From the NCBI GenBank assembly GCA_025351125.1, contig JANXWN010000296.1, forward strand, positions 1-8,241: a DNA stretch of 8,241 nucleotides. The letters run 5' to 3'. Below are positions 1 to 6,025 of the stretch, piece by piece. A program made the position numbers and the translations under genes. Each line of letters begins with the position of its first letter. Within the stretch, counting starts at the first letter, position 1. The DNA is from Caulobacteraceae bacterium (lineage in GTDB: Bacteria > Pseudomonadota > Alphaproteobacteria > Caulobacterales > Caulobacteraceae). Under the pieces are notes generated by a model. It saw only the letters and a list, made by a program, of their open reading frames with translations. It was not told where the DNA came from and searched no databases.

Positions 1-785
1 GCCGCCTGATCGCGGGGTCGCGCGGCGGCCAGGGCGGCGATCAGGCGCGCTTCCAAATTCTCCGTCGATGCGCCGTCCGCGACCGCGCCTTCCCATAGAC
101 CCGAAAGGGCCAAATCGCCGCGCGGGAAAACGCCGTCGGCGCGGGCGTTGATTTCCGTTTGCAGAGCGGTCAGCGCCCGCACTCGCGCCCGGGCCATCGC
201 CACGCCGACGGGCGCCGCGCGCGCCTCCAGCACGGTCAGCCACGCGGCGTCAGGCGACTCCTCGCCCAAGACACGGGTGCGTTCGCGCATCGCTTTTTCG
301 TATTGACCGACGTTTGCGGCGTGGCCCGGTTCGTCGGCGAACACGAGACGGTCGAAAAACCGGCGACGTTGCGACGCGGGCTCGAGAAATAATCGATCCT
401 GCGCCGGGGTCAGCCAGAGTGGTCGCAGATGTTCCGCCAAGCGCGCCGGGGCGACCGGTTCTCCATCCACCCGCACCGTCCGCCGCGCCGCGCCGGGCGC
501 ATCGACGCCGGTTCCCATCTGCACCCCACTGTCGCCCTCACCGACCAAGACCGAAACGGCCCACGGCCTTCCGTAGGCCTCATCGGGACCTCGGCGCCCC
601 AGTTCCGCGATCGGCGCCCCGCGAAATCCGCGTCCGGGCGACAGCAAGCTGATCGCTTCCAAGAGATTGGTCTTTCCAGCCCCATTTGGCCCAAACAGAA
701 ACACCGAGCGCCCGCGCGCCGCCATCTCCGCCCGCGCGTGCGAGCGAAAATCGGTGACGAGGAGATGTTCGATCGATGCGCGCAC
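1..785 (-). CDS. recF: DNA replication and repair protein RecF (C-terminus outside window)
   Basis: RecF is an SMC-like ATPase that binds single/double-strand DNA junctions at gaps and, with RecO and RecR, helps load RecA. Reading from 785, the first 261 codons are present. A Walker A motif, GPNGAGKT, lies at residues 32-39, just after the usual N-terminal strand ([10 protein letters not shown]). Further on come the RecF-typical stretches [20 protein letters not shown] and [12 protein letters not shown]. The ABC signature and Walker B would lie in the missing C-terminal part. I chose the GTG at 785 because it follows two overlapping AGGAGG sequences (792-797 and 795-800) with spacers of 6 and 9 bases, and the first residues align with the family's normal start. 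It lies 144 bases downstream of dnaN on the same strand. The gap holds a repeat-like element, so cotranscription with dnaN is possible but not shown. Confidence 0.96.
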   Translation of the reverse strand, partial: MRASIEHLLVTDFRSHARAEMAARGRSVFLFGPNGAGKTNLLEAISLLSPGRGFRGAPIAELGRRGPDEAYGRPWAVSVLVGEGDSGVQMGTGVDAPGAARRTVRVDGEPVAPARLAEHLRPLWLTPAQDRLFLEPASQRRRFFDRLVFADEPGHAANVGQYEKAMRERTRVLGEESPDAAWLTVLEARAAPVGVAMARARVRALTALQTEINARADGVFPRGDLALSGLWEGAVADGASTENLEARLIAALAAARPRDQA

Positions 786-800
786 TTTTTCCCTCCTCCT
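786..800 (-). promoter_or_regulatory. Strong ribosome binding site that decides the GTG start of recF
   Basis: Read on the minus strand, a purine run from 800 to 786 contains AGGAGGAGGG followed by five A residues and then GTG at 785. Two AGGAGG registers give spacers of 6 and 9 bases. No ATG in this frame is as well placed. The purine run is also the outer edge of the adjoining repeat-like element, so the repeat may have donated this site. Confidence 0.75.
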
Positions 801-919
801 TCCCCTCCTGGGCAGGGCGACTCGCGAAGCGAGCGGAGCGGGTCTTACGCGACGACACCAGAGCCCAACCCCGGACTTCGCTTCGCTCCGTCTCGACCCT
901 CCCCCTACAGGGGAGGAAA
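791..919. repeat. Repeat-like palindromic element between dnaN and recF
   Basis: About 130 non-coding bases are made of paired motifs. The left arm (791-838), when reverse complemented, resembles the right arm (about 876-919): both have GCTTCGC, then a TCG[A/C]CCCT[C/G]CCC-like block, then AGGGG/GGAAGG-like purines. Internally, CTCGC (821-825) pairs with GCGAG (829-833) over a GAA loop, and CCTCCCC (898-904) pairs with GGGGAGG (910-916) over a 5-base loop. Imperfect terminal inverted repeats around a short core with no ORF fit a small dispersed intergenic repeat (REP or MITE type), which are common in alphaproteobacterial genomes. No second copy lies in this window, so dispersion is an inference. 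It could also weaken or stop transcription between dnaN and recF. Confidence 0.6.
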
Positions 920-929
920 GGCGACGCTC

Positions 930-2063
930 TTAAGCCCTAAGCGGCATCAGCACGTACTGAACGCCCGCATCGGTGGGATCGAGAACCAAGACCGGGTCAA
1001 GCATCGTTGCGCCGGCGCGATCGGCGAAACGAAATTCCGCCGTTTCACCGGCAATTTGGCTTGTGACATCCAACAGATAGCGGGCGTTGAAGCCGATTTC
1101 GAATGGTTCGCCGTCGTAATCGACTTCCAACTCCTCGACCGCTTGACCGGTTTCCATATTACGAACCGTTAAGGTGACGCGGCCCGACTCGGCGGCCATT
1201 TTCACCGAACGGCTTTTTTCTGAAGAGATCGTCGCCACGCGATCCACGGCGGCCGCGAACAGGGCGTTGTCCACCGTCATCACCCGATGATTTTCACGGG
1301 GAATCACGCGGCTGTAGTCGGGGAAGGAGCCGTCGATGACCTTCGAGGTCAGCGCCGCGCGACCAAAATCAAAACGGATTTTTTGTGGGCTGAGCTGAAT
1401 TTGAACATCTTCGCCCGCGTCCTCCATCAAGCGACGCGCCTCTTGAACGGTTTTGCGCGGCACGATAACGCCGGGGGTCCCGGCGGACCCCTCCGGAGCC
1501 GGCATGTCGGCCAGAGCCAAACGATGGCCGTCGGTCGCGACCGCGCGCAGGATTGGACGCCCCTCGTCGACCAGCGTGTGAAGGTAGATACCGGTCAGAT
1601 AATAGCGGGTTTCTTCCGTGGAGATCGCGAACCGAGTCTTGTCGATCAGCCGCATTAAACCGGCGGTATCGACCGCGAATTGTCCCGATAGTCCATCAGG
1701 CGACATGATCGGAAAATCGCCGGCCGGCAGGACCGGCAAATTCACCTTATAGCGTCCAGCTCGAACCTGTAGACGGGGATCGTCACCGGTAAAGCCGAGT
1801 GATACTTCCGCGCCCTCGGGCAGTTTTCGGACAATCTCATAGAGCGTATGCGCCGGCGCCGTGATCTGGCCAGCGGCCTCGATGCGGGCCTCGGTCTCAT
1901 CGATGATTTCCATATCCAGGTCGGTGGCCGAGAACGCCAAACCTGTCTGGCCCGCCGTCAGAAGCACATTGGACAAGATCGGTATGGTGTTTCGCCGCTC
2001 GACGACGCTTTGAACATGGCCCAGAGCCTTCAGCAAAGCGGCCCGTTCGATCGTCAGCTTCAT
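930..2063 (-). CDS. dnaN: DNA polymerase III beta subunit (sliding clamp)
   Basis: DnaN forms the homodimeric ring that tethers DNA polymerase III and other clamp-binding proteins to DNA. The 377-residue product is close to the usual 366-380 and has all three clamp domains. Landmarks are RRNTIPILSNVLL at 23-35, FSATDLDMEI at 44-53, ATDGHRLA at 176-183 at the start of the central region, FPDYSRVIP in domain 3, and the closing YVLMPLRA. The final MPLR stretch matches the conserved end that forms part of the partner-peptide pocket. The ATG at 2063 gives the standard MKLTIERAALLKAL start, although only a weak purine stretch (GCGGA) precedes it. dnaA is not the upstream neighbour here; grpE is. 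recF follows downstream. No truncation or frameshift is visible. Confidence 0.99.
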   Translation of the reverse strand: MKLTIERAALLKALGHVQSVVERRNTIPILSNVLLTAGQTGLAFSATDLDMEIIDETEARIEAAGQITAPAHTLYEIVRKLPEGAEVSLGFTGDDPRLQVRAGRYKVNLPVLPAGDFPIMSPDGLSGQFAVDTAGLMRLIDKTRFAISTEETRYYLTGIYLHTLVDEGRPILRAVATDGHRLALADMPAPEGSAGTPGVIVPRKTVQEARRLMEDAGEDVQIQLSPQKIRFDFGRAALTSKVIDGSFPDYSRVIPRENHRVMTVDNALFAAAVDRVATISSEKSRSVKMAAESGRVTLTVRNMETGQAVEELEVDYDGEPFEIGFNARYLLDVTSQIAGETAEFRFADRAGATMLDPVLVLDPTDAGVQYVLMPLRA

Positions 2064-2277
2064 TTCAATGTCCGCATCGGCGCCACGCCGAGGGCAAGGC
2101 TCTCAACGCAGCGGGTGAAAATGACTTGGCAGATTAGCGAATTTGTCGCCGCAAGGAAGGGCGTTGTTGCCGGCGGCAACCGATAAAGGTGGTTTGTGTC
2201 CCTTTGGGCAAACCGCACGGCACGAGACGTCAAAGGTCAGACTGCACGCCCCACTTGCGCCTCTAAGGAAAGGGAGT
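2064..2277 (-). promoter_or_regulatory. Non-coding dnaN leader with two hairpins
   Basis: This 214-base gap between grpE and dnaN must carry any separate dnaN promoter and any grpE terminator. It contains two inverted repeats. At 2166-2180, GTTGCC and GGCAAC form a perfect 6-base stem with a 3-base loop. At 2191-2214, GGTTTG and CAAACC enclose an inner CCC-AAA-GGG hairpin. Neither is followed by a T-run on either strand, so they are not clear intrinsic terminators. I found no convincing -35/-10 pair and no DnaA box. Any small ORFs here look like chance. Confidence 0.4.
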
Positions 2278-2844
2278 CTAAGCCTCGACCGCAACCGCCG
2301 TAGCGCCCGTGGAATCCTTGGCGGCTACAACCGCCATAGCCGGGCGGACGATTCGGCCGAACAGTTCATAGCCGGCCTGCAGAACTTGGATGATCGATCC
2401 CGGAGCGAAAGCGTCAGATGTTTGCTCCATCATCGCTTGATGGCGATGCGGATCGAACTTGTCTCCGGGAGCGGGCGAAATGGGCTTCATTCCATTTCGT
2501 TCGAACGCGGTGAGCAGTTCCTTTTGCGTCATCTCCAGGCCGACGGCCAGATTTCGGGTCAGAGCATCGTCCGCATCCTTAGGCGCGTGGTCGAGCGCGC
2601 GCGCCAGATTATCGGCGACTCCCAATAGATCTTTCGCGAACTTGGAAATGGCGTAGGCGCGGGCGTCGTTGACCTCGCGCTCGGCACGCCGACGGGTATT
2701 TTCCGCTTCAGCGGCATAACGCAGCGCCTGATCCTTGAGCGCGGCAATCTCAGTGAATAATTCAGCGGTGGGATCGACGGCCTCGGCCAGGAAGGCCTCG
2801 ACCGCCGCTTCGTGGTCGTCAATCGCGGCTTGGTCGTCGGTCAT
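2278..2844 (-). CDS. grpE: Nucleotide exchange factor GrpE
   Basis: GrpE releases ADP from DnaK so the Hsp70 chaperone cycle can continue in the cytoplasm; it works as a dimer. The 188-residue product has the family layout: an acidic, probably disordered N-terminus (1-30), a long helical/coiled-coil segment (about 30-95, with AENTRRRAEREV and SKFAKDLLGVADNLARAL), and a C-terminal beta domain containing GDKFDPHRHQAM and YELFGRIVRPAMAVVA. The latter is the region that contacts DnaK. It starts 12 bases after the hrcA stop; an AGG overlapping that stop is the only SD-like sequence, so translation is probably coupled to hrcA. dnaK is not adjacent. The stop lies 214 bases before dnaN. Confidence 0.98.
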   Translation of the reverse strand: MTDDQAAIDDHEAAVEAFLAEAVDPTAELFTEIAALKDQALRYAAEAENTRRRAEREVNDARAYAISKFAKDLLGVADNLARALDHAPKDADDALTRNLAVGLEMTQKELLTAFERNGMKPISPAPGDKFDPHRHQAMMEQTSDAFAPGSIIQVLQAGYELFGRIVRPAMAVVAAKDSTGATAVAVEA

Positions 2845-2856
2845 GCAATTTTTTAC

Positions 2857-3960
2857 CTATTCTCGCCGGGCCGAGCCCGTATTCTCATCCATCAAACGCC
2901 CGAGCGCCCGAGCGGTATAGTCCACCAAAGGTATAACGCGAGCGTAGTTCAGCCGCGCTGGACCGATCACACCGATCGCGCCCAACACCTTTTGCCGACC
3001 CGACATATAGGGCGCCGCGATCAGAGCGGAACCCGATAGCGAAAAAAGTCTCGTCTCGGCGCCGATAAAAATGCGCACCCCTTCCGCCTCGCGTACGTCA
3101 TCGAGCAAACCAATCAACTGTTCTTTTTGTTCCAGATCATCGAACAGCATTCGGACACGCTCAAGGTCGGACGCCGCGTTGGGATCGCCCAACAAATTAG
3201 CATGCCCGCGCACGATGAGAGCCCGCTGGGCCCCTTCGCCGCCGCCCCAGGCCGCGAGGCCGTCTTCGATCAAGCGCGCCGCCGCCGCATCCAGATCGCG
3301 CCGTGCGCGGTCTACCTCGACGACGACATCCAGTTTGGCCTCAACGAGTGTTTTGCCCCGCAGCCGGGTGTTGAGAAAATTCGACGCCTCCTGCAGCGCC
3401 GAAGGCGTCACTCCGGCGGGACGCCGCATCAGGCGATTTTCCACCAGACCGTCCTCGAACACCATGATGGCCAAGGCCTGATCGGCCCCGAGGGCGACAA
3501 ACTCGACATGTTTTACCCCGGCGTCGCGCACCGGCGAAACGACGACGCCGGCGCCGCCGGCCAATCCCGACAAAATCGAGCTGGCCTCATTCAAGGCCTC
3601 GTCGAAATTGCGCCCTTTTGCCGACAGCCGCGCCTCGATGTTCTTTCGATCATCCTCGCCCACATCGCCAATTTCTAGAAATCCATCAACGAAAAGGCGC
3701 AAGCCGGCGTGGGTGGGAAGACGTCCAGCGCTGCTGTGCGGTGAACCGAGCAGGCCCAGCTCAGTCAAATCCTGCATGGTGTTGCGGATCGACGCTGGTG
3801 AAAGGTGCACGCCGCCGCGCGAAATCGTTCGCGACCCGACCGGCTCGCCGGTGTCTAAATAAGTCTCGACGATCTTGCGAAATATGTCGCGGGCGCGGCT
3901 ATCCAGCTCGCCTAAGGACGCGCCGGGGGATAAAAGTTGGCCGAGAAGCGCGTTGGTCAT
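2857..3960 (-). CDS. hrcA: Heat-inducible transcription repressor HrcA
   Basis: HrcA represses class I heat-shock genes by binding CIRCE operators, with GroEL assisting its folding. The 367-residue protein begins with a winged-helix region (about 20-90): [20 protein letters not shown], then [12 protein letters not shown], then [15 protein letters not shown], all HrcA hallmarks. The central and C-terminal dimerisation region contains [27 protein letters not shown] and the closing [19 protein letters not shown]. The ATG at 3960 is preceded by GAGGG about 10 bases upstream. The frame stays open 42 codons further, but that Arg-rich extension overlaps rph and is not family-like. It forms a two-gene unit with grpE and is divergent from rph. 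No CIRCE repeat (TTAGCACTC-N9-GAGTGCTAA) is visible before it, so autoregulation through CIRCE is not supported here. Confidence 0.98.
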   Translation of the reverse strand: MTNALLGQLLSPGASLGELDSRARDIFRKIVETYLDTGEPVGSRTISRGGVHLSPASIRNTMQDLTELGLLGSPHSSAGRLPTHAGLRLFVDGFLEIGDVGEDDRKNIEARLSAKGRNFDEALNEASSILSGLAGGAGVVVSPVRDAGVKHVEFVALGADQALAIMVFEDGLVENRLMRRPAGVTPSALQEASNFLNTRLRGKTLVEAKLDVVVEVDRARRDLDAAAARLIEDGLAAWGGGEGAQRALIVRGHANLLGDPNAASDLERVRMLFDDLEQKEQLIGLLDDVREAEGVRIFIGAETRLFSLSGSALIAAPYMSGRQKVLGAIGVIGPARLNYARVIPLVDYTARALGRLMDENTGSARRE

Positions 3961-4024
3961 GGACGGGTCCCTCTTAAATGAGGATAAGCGCCGCCTCTCA
4001 CAACGCAACCGTAAGCGGCCCCTG
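3961..4024. promoter_or_regulatory. Divergent promoter region of hrcA-grpE and rph
   Basis: Only 64 bases separate the two start codons, so both promoters must lie here or extend into the genes. For hrcA (minus), TATCCT at 3986-3981 with TTGCGT at 4008-4003 and a 16-base spacer is a modest sigma70-like match; its start site would fall near the SD. For rph (plus), TTAAAT at 3974-3979 is a possible -10, but the best -35 (TTGGTC at 3953-3958) is only 15 bases away. Neither a CIRCE element nor a good sigma32 match is present. rph has no clear SD sequence. Confidence 0.3.
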
Positions 4025-4741
4025 ATGCGACCTTCCCGACGCTCCGCCGACGTTCTGCGCGCGGTAACCCTCGAAACCGGCGTCAACCGCTATGCTGAAG
4101 GCTCATGTCTGGTGAGTTTCGGTCACACGAAAGTTTTGGTCACCGCGAGCTTGGAAGACGGCGTGCCTCCGTTCATGCGCGGCCGAGGCAACGGCTGGGT
4201 CACGGCCGAATACGGCATGTTGCCCCGTGCGACACACACCCGTAGTCGACGTGAGGCGGCCCAAGGCAAGCAGTCGGGCCGCACTCAGGAAATTCAGCGA
4301 CTAATCGGTCGCTCAATGCGCGCGATCATCGATGTTAAAGCGCTCGGTGAGCGACAGATCACGCTCGATTGCGATGTGGTTCAAGCCGACGGCGGCACGC
4401 GAACGGCCGCGATTACCGGCGCCTGGGTCGCTCTGAGGTTGGCGACACGGCATCTGTTGCAAGAGGGGGTCGTCGCCAAGGATCCGATCCTTGATCACGT
4501 CGCGGCCGTTTCGTGCGGGATATTTCAGGGCGAGCCGGTCCTTGATCTCGACTACGAGGAAGATAGCAATGCCGAAGCCGACGCCAACTTTGTCCTGACC
4601 GGATCGGGTGATATTGTTGAAATTCAAGCTACCGGCGAAAAGCGCGGTTTTTCGCGGGACGAATTCGAGGCTCTATTCGGTTTGGCGCGGGACGGGATTG
4701 CGACCTTGATTGCTAAGCAAAAGGCGGCGATCAACGCGTAG
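4025..4741 (+). CDS. rph: Ribonuclease PH
   Basis: RNase PH is a phosphate-dependent 3'-to-5' exoribonuclease that trims tRNA 3' ends and helps process or degrade structured RNA; it forms a hexameric ring. The 238-residue length matches the family. Visible landmarks are the N-terminal [17 protein letters not shown] (22-38), [14 protein letters not shown] (57-70), the phosphate-binding [12 protein letters not shown] (85-96, with Arg86), [19 protein letters not shown] (115-133) and the acidic catalytic patch [18 protein letters not shown] (173-190). The ATG at 4025 gives the normal [12 protein letters not shown] start; the frame is open for 50 codons upstream but that stretch covers the hrcA start and is not conserved-looking. 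No good SD is seen. It converges on the XRE gene with 16 bases between stops and no terminator hairpin. Confidence 0.99.
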   Translation: MRPSRRSADVLRAVTLETGVNRYAEGSCLVSFGHTKVLVTASLEDGVPPFMRGRGNGWVTAEYGMLPRATHTRSRREAAQGKQSGRTQEIQRLIGRSMRAIIDVKALGERQITLDCDVVQADGGTRTAAITGAWVALRLATRHLLQEGVVAKDPILDHVAAVSCGIFQGEPVLDLDYEEDSNAEADANFVLTGSGDIVEIQATGEKRGFSRDEFEALFGLARDGIATLIAKQKAAINA

Positions 4742-4757
4742 CCCCCCTCGTGGCGGA

Positions 4758-4988
4758 TCAAATCTCCGAATCGTCATCCGCGGGGCCCGGCTCGAACGCC
4801 ACAAGATCGCCAGGCTGGCAATCCAAGGCGCGGCACAGGGCGTCAAGGGTGGAGAATCGTACCGCGCGCGCCTTGCCGGTCTTCAGAATTGAGAGATTGG
4901 CCATGGTGACGCCGACCCTATCGGAGAGTTCGGTCAGCGACATCCGGCGACGAATAAGCAGGCGGTCAAGGCGAATGCGGATAGCCAT
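4758..4988 (-). CDS. Small XRE/Cro-CI-type helix-turn-helix regulator (YozG-like)
   Basis: The 76-residue protein is almost all DNA-binding domain. Residues 16-65 carry the five-helix Cro/CI fold: MSLTELSDRVGVTMANLSIL covers helices 1-3, with the recognition helix around 27-36, followed by FSTLDALCRALDCQPGDLV. This is the compact HTH_26-type subgroup typified by B. subtilis YozG. An acidic tail (PADDDSEI) ends it. It starts only 3 bases after the stop of the DUF2975 gene and has no obvious SD, so translation is probably coupled to it. DUF2975 membrane proteins and this HTH class are frequent operon partners (YoaS-YozG type), which suggests autoregulation of the pair. The target DNA and the signal are unknown. 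Confidence 0.93.
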   Translation of the reverse strand: MAIRIRLDRLLIRRRMSLTELSDRVGVTMANLSILKTGKARAVRFSTLDALCRALDCQPGDLVAFEPGPADDDSEI

Positions 4989-4991
4989 AAT

Positions 4992-5531
4992 TTAGATCGT
5001 CAACTCTGCTTCGCCGCGAAGACGAGCGCCTTCGCGAAACACCTCGGCCAGGACCACGATCGCCAGCACGGCGAACCAAGTCGTCAGGCTTACCCCTCCC
5101 CCCATAAATCGCAACAAGCCCCGCCCGTGAGAAAGCACGTCGATCAGCCCGCCAGCGAGATAGCGTCCCCCTTCCAAGGCTGCGAGGGCCACTCCGATAA
5201 CGCGCAAGCGACGTGCGTTGTCCGGATGGAACGGATCGCCCGCAATCAAGGTTTGGAAGATACGTCGCAGGCGCCCGACGATAATCGTCGCCCCGCCAAA
5301 ATAGAGCGCAGCCCCTAAAGGCACCAATGCCGCCACTGGTCCGACCCACGGACCCGTCAGGCTTTTGCCGCCAAAAGAAATATCCGCCAGCAACGCCGGT
5401 TTGAAACTCAACAGCAAGACGGCGAATATCAGGCTCGTTGCGCCGGCCAGCGCAACCCACAACACCACGTGGATCACGTCCAAGACCATCTTGAGCAAGC
5501 TGGACACCGAGCCGGGTCCTAGAGTTCGCAC
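4992..5531 (-). CDS. DUF2975 family membrane protein (YoaS-like)
   Basis: A 179-residue integral membrane protein with four predicted hydrophobic segments at about 16-43, 63-86, 108-132 and 148-166. Between segments 2 and 3 is the family motif RLRRIFQTLIAGDPFHPDNARRL (87-109), with GDPF at 98-101; the C-terminal FREGARLRGEAELTI is also family-typical. Biochemical function is unknown. Its partner is the XRE gene 3 bases downstream. Start choice: GAGGAGG precedes ATG at 5534 by one base, too close for normal initiation, whereas the next codon, GTG at 5531, has a 4-base spacer and gives an (f)MRTLGPGS start. I prefer 5531; 5534 would add one residue. The proposed topology and any sensing role are inference. 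Confidence 0.92.
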   Translation of the reverse strand: MRTLGPGSVSSLLKMVLDVIHVVLWVALAGATSLIFAVLLLSFKPALLADISFGGKSLTGPWVGPVAALVPLGAALYFGGATIIVGRLRRIFQTLIAGDPFHPDNARRLRVIGVALAALEGGRYLAGGLIDVLSHGRGLLRFMGGGVSLTTWFAVLAIVVLAEVFREGARLRGEAELTI

Positions 5532-5543
5532 CATGCCTCCTCG

Positions 5544-5571
5544 ATTATTCGCAACCGACTACGCTCGTCGA
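5544..5571 (-). promoter_or_regulatory. Candidate promoter of the DUF2975-XRE pair
   Basis: On the minus strand, TCGACG (5571-5566) and AATAAT (5549-5544) are separated by 16 bases. They match the sigma70 consensus at 4 of 6 and 5 of 6 positions. Transcription would begin near 5537, inside the GAGGAGG before the start codon, giving an extremely short leader. The match is plausible but unproved. Confidence 0.3.
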
Positions 5572-5636
5572 CGGTGACGGTTTTTATCCGCGCCCGGCGG
5601 GAATGGCCACGGACAAAGGAATTTGCAACCGAAATG

Positions 5637-5670
5637 AAAAACGCCGCTCGAGGGTGACCTCAAGCGGCGT
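5637..5670 (-). terminator. Intrinsic terminator of the small membrane-peptide gene
   Basis: ACGCCGCT (5641-5648) pairs perfectly with AGCGGCGT (5663-5670). Inside it GAGG (5650-5653) pairs with CCTC (5658-5661) over a GTGA loop, with one C-A mismatch between the two stems. Read on the minus strand, the stem runs straight into TTTTT (5641-5637) and then CATTT. It sits 37 bases after the stop of the 40-codon gene. On the plus strand only TTTCA follows, so termination in that direction would be weaker. Confidence 0.8.
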
Positions 5671-5707
5671 TTCATGCGCCCCTTTGACGGGACGATGGCG
5701 GCGCGCA

Positions 5708-5830
5708 CTACCGCGCGAAGGGTTGGGCGAGGATACCGACGGCAACAATCGGTAGGCCGCCGAGCACAATCAGATTGAACAGATTGAGCACGATCTTATC
5801 GAACGTGCGGATGATGTCATGGTTAGTCAT
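5708..5830 (-). CDS. Small predicted single-pass membrane protein, 40 residues
   Basis: I do not recognise this protein. It has a short polar N-terminus with a basic residue (MTNHDIIRTFDK, 1-12), one hydrophobic stretch (about 13-34, rich in Ile, Val, Leu and Gly) and a short basic end (QPFAR). This is the layout of a tiny inner-membrane protein. Support for its being real: AAGGGG lies 7 bases before the ATG at 5830; synonymous codons look like those of neighbouring genes (CTC, GTG, GGC, GCC); a strong terminator follows 37 bases after the stop; and a plausible promoter lies about 95 bases upstream. The frame is open for 31 further codons from a GTG at 5923, but that stretch overlaps the promoter and is not protein-like. 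It could be a stress-related small protein or a hydrophobic toxin-like peptide; nothing in the sequence decides. Confidence 0.62.
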   Translation of the reverse strand: MTNHDIIRTFDKIVLNLFNLIVLGGLPIVAVGILAQPFAR

Positions 5831-6020
5831 GGTTAGACCCCTTTTTGATGTTGCATTGCGAAATAGAAGAACCAAGTCGATTAGCCCATAAAAACGCGTT
5901 TCCCTGTCGTTTCGTGGAGCCACATTTAGACATATTTCGCATCTGCGTCAAGAAAAATATCGTTTATCAATGTTAACTTATCGCAATGCACCAATTTGGC
6001 GTCGCGCGGTGTAAAGGCTT
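5831..6020. promoter_or_regulatory. AT-rich divergent control region between the small peptide gene and rdgB
   Basis: This 190-base gap is clearly richer in A and T than the genes around it. It contains candidate promoters for both directions, a perfect 10-base inverted repeat (TGCATTGCGA at 5852-5861 and TCGCAATGCA at 5981-5990), and TTATC at both 5964-5968 and 5978-5982, a 14-base period. The GTTAAC palindrome (5972-5977) lies between the two TTATC copies. These may be binding sites for a regulator; no known operator is recognised. Confidence 0.45.
5923..5951 (-). promoter_or_regulatory. Candidate promoter of the 40-residue membrane-peptide gene
   Basis: On the minus strand TTGACG (5951-5946) matches the -35 consensus at 5 of 6 positions. 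TAAATG (5928-5923), 17 bases downstream, matches the -10 at 3 of 6. Transcription would begin near 5916 and leave a leader of about 85 bases containing one arm of the 10-base inverted repeat and the AAGGGG ribosome binding site. Confidence 0.4.
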
Positions 6021-6025
6021 ATGAT
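5996..6025 (+). promoter_or_regulatory. Candidate rdgB promoter, possibly giving a leaderless mRNA
   Basis: TTGGCG (5996-6001) and TATGAT (6020-6025) are separated by 18 bases and match the sigma70 consensus at 4 of 6 and 5 of 6 positions. The expected start site is 6032 or 6033, exactly at the second in-frame ATG of rdgB. The first ATG (6021) lies inside the -10 element. Confidence 0.4.

Noticed and set aside
429..1172. A 247-codon plus-strand ORF across recF and the end of dnaN
   Set aside because: It is antisense to two clear genes and spans the repeat between them. Its Arg/Pro-rich product has no recognisable domain. Long spurious frames are expected in GC-rich DNA.
2064..2277. Chromosomal replication origin near dnaN
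   Set aside because: There are no DnaA boxes (TTATCCACA-like), no AT-rich unwinding element, and dnaA is not present.
3127..3678. A 183-codon plus-strand ORF antisense to hrcA
   Set aside because: It lies wholly opposite a well-conserved hrcA frame, has no credible ribosome binding site and shows no family features.
3875..4024. A 50-residue N-terminal extension of rph
   Set aside because: It covers the hrcA start region; RNase PH proteins normally begin at the MRPSxR-type motif found at 4025.
3961..4024. CIRCE operator upstream of hrcA
   Set aside because: No TTAGCACTC-like half site or its complement with a 9-base spacer can be found.
3961..4086. A 42-residue N-terminal extension of hrcA
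   Set aside because: The extension is Arg-rich, overlaps the rph coding region and promoter, and the ATG at 3960 has an SD and gives the usual HrcA N-terminus.
5641..5670. The hairpin at 5641-5670 as one end of a mobile element
   Set aside because: It has a single perfect stem followed by a T-run just after a stop codon, so an intrinsic terminator explains it fully. No partner copy is seen.
5831..5923. A 31-residue N-terminal extension of the small membrane peptide
   Set aside because: It would begin at a GTG within the predicted -10 element, its sequence is unlike a protein N-terminus, and the ATG at 5830 has a well-spaced AAGGGG.
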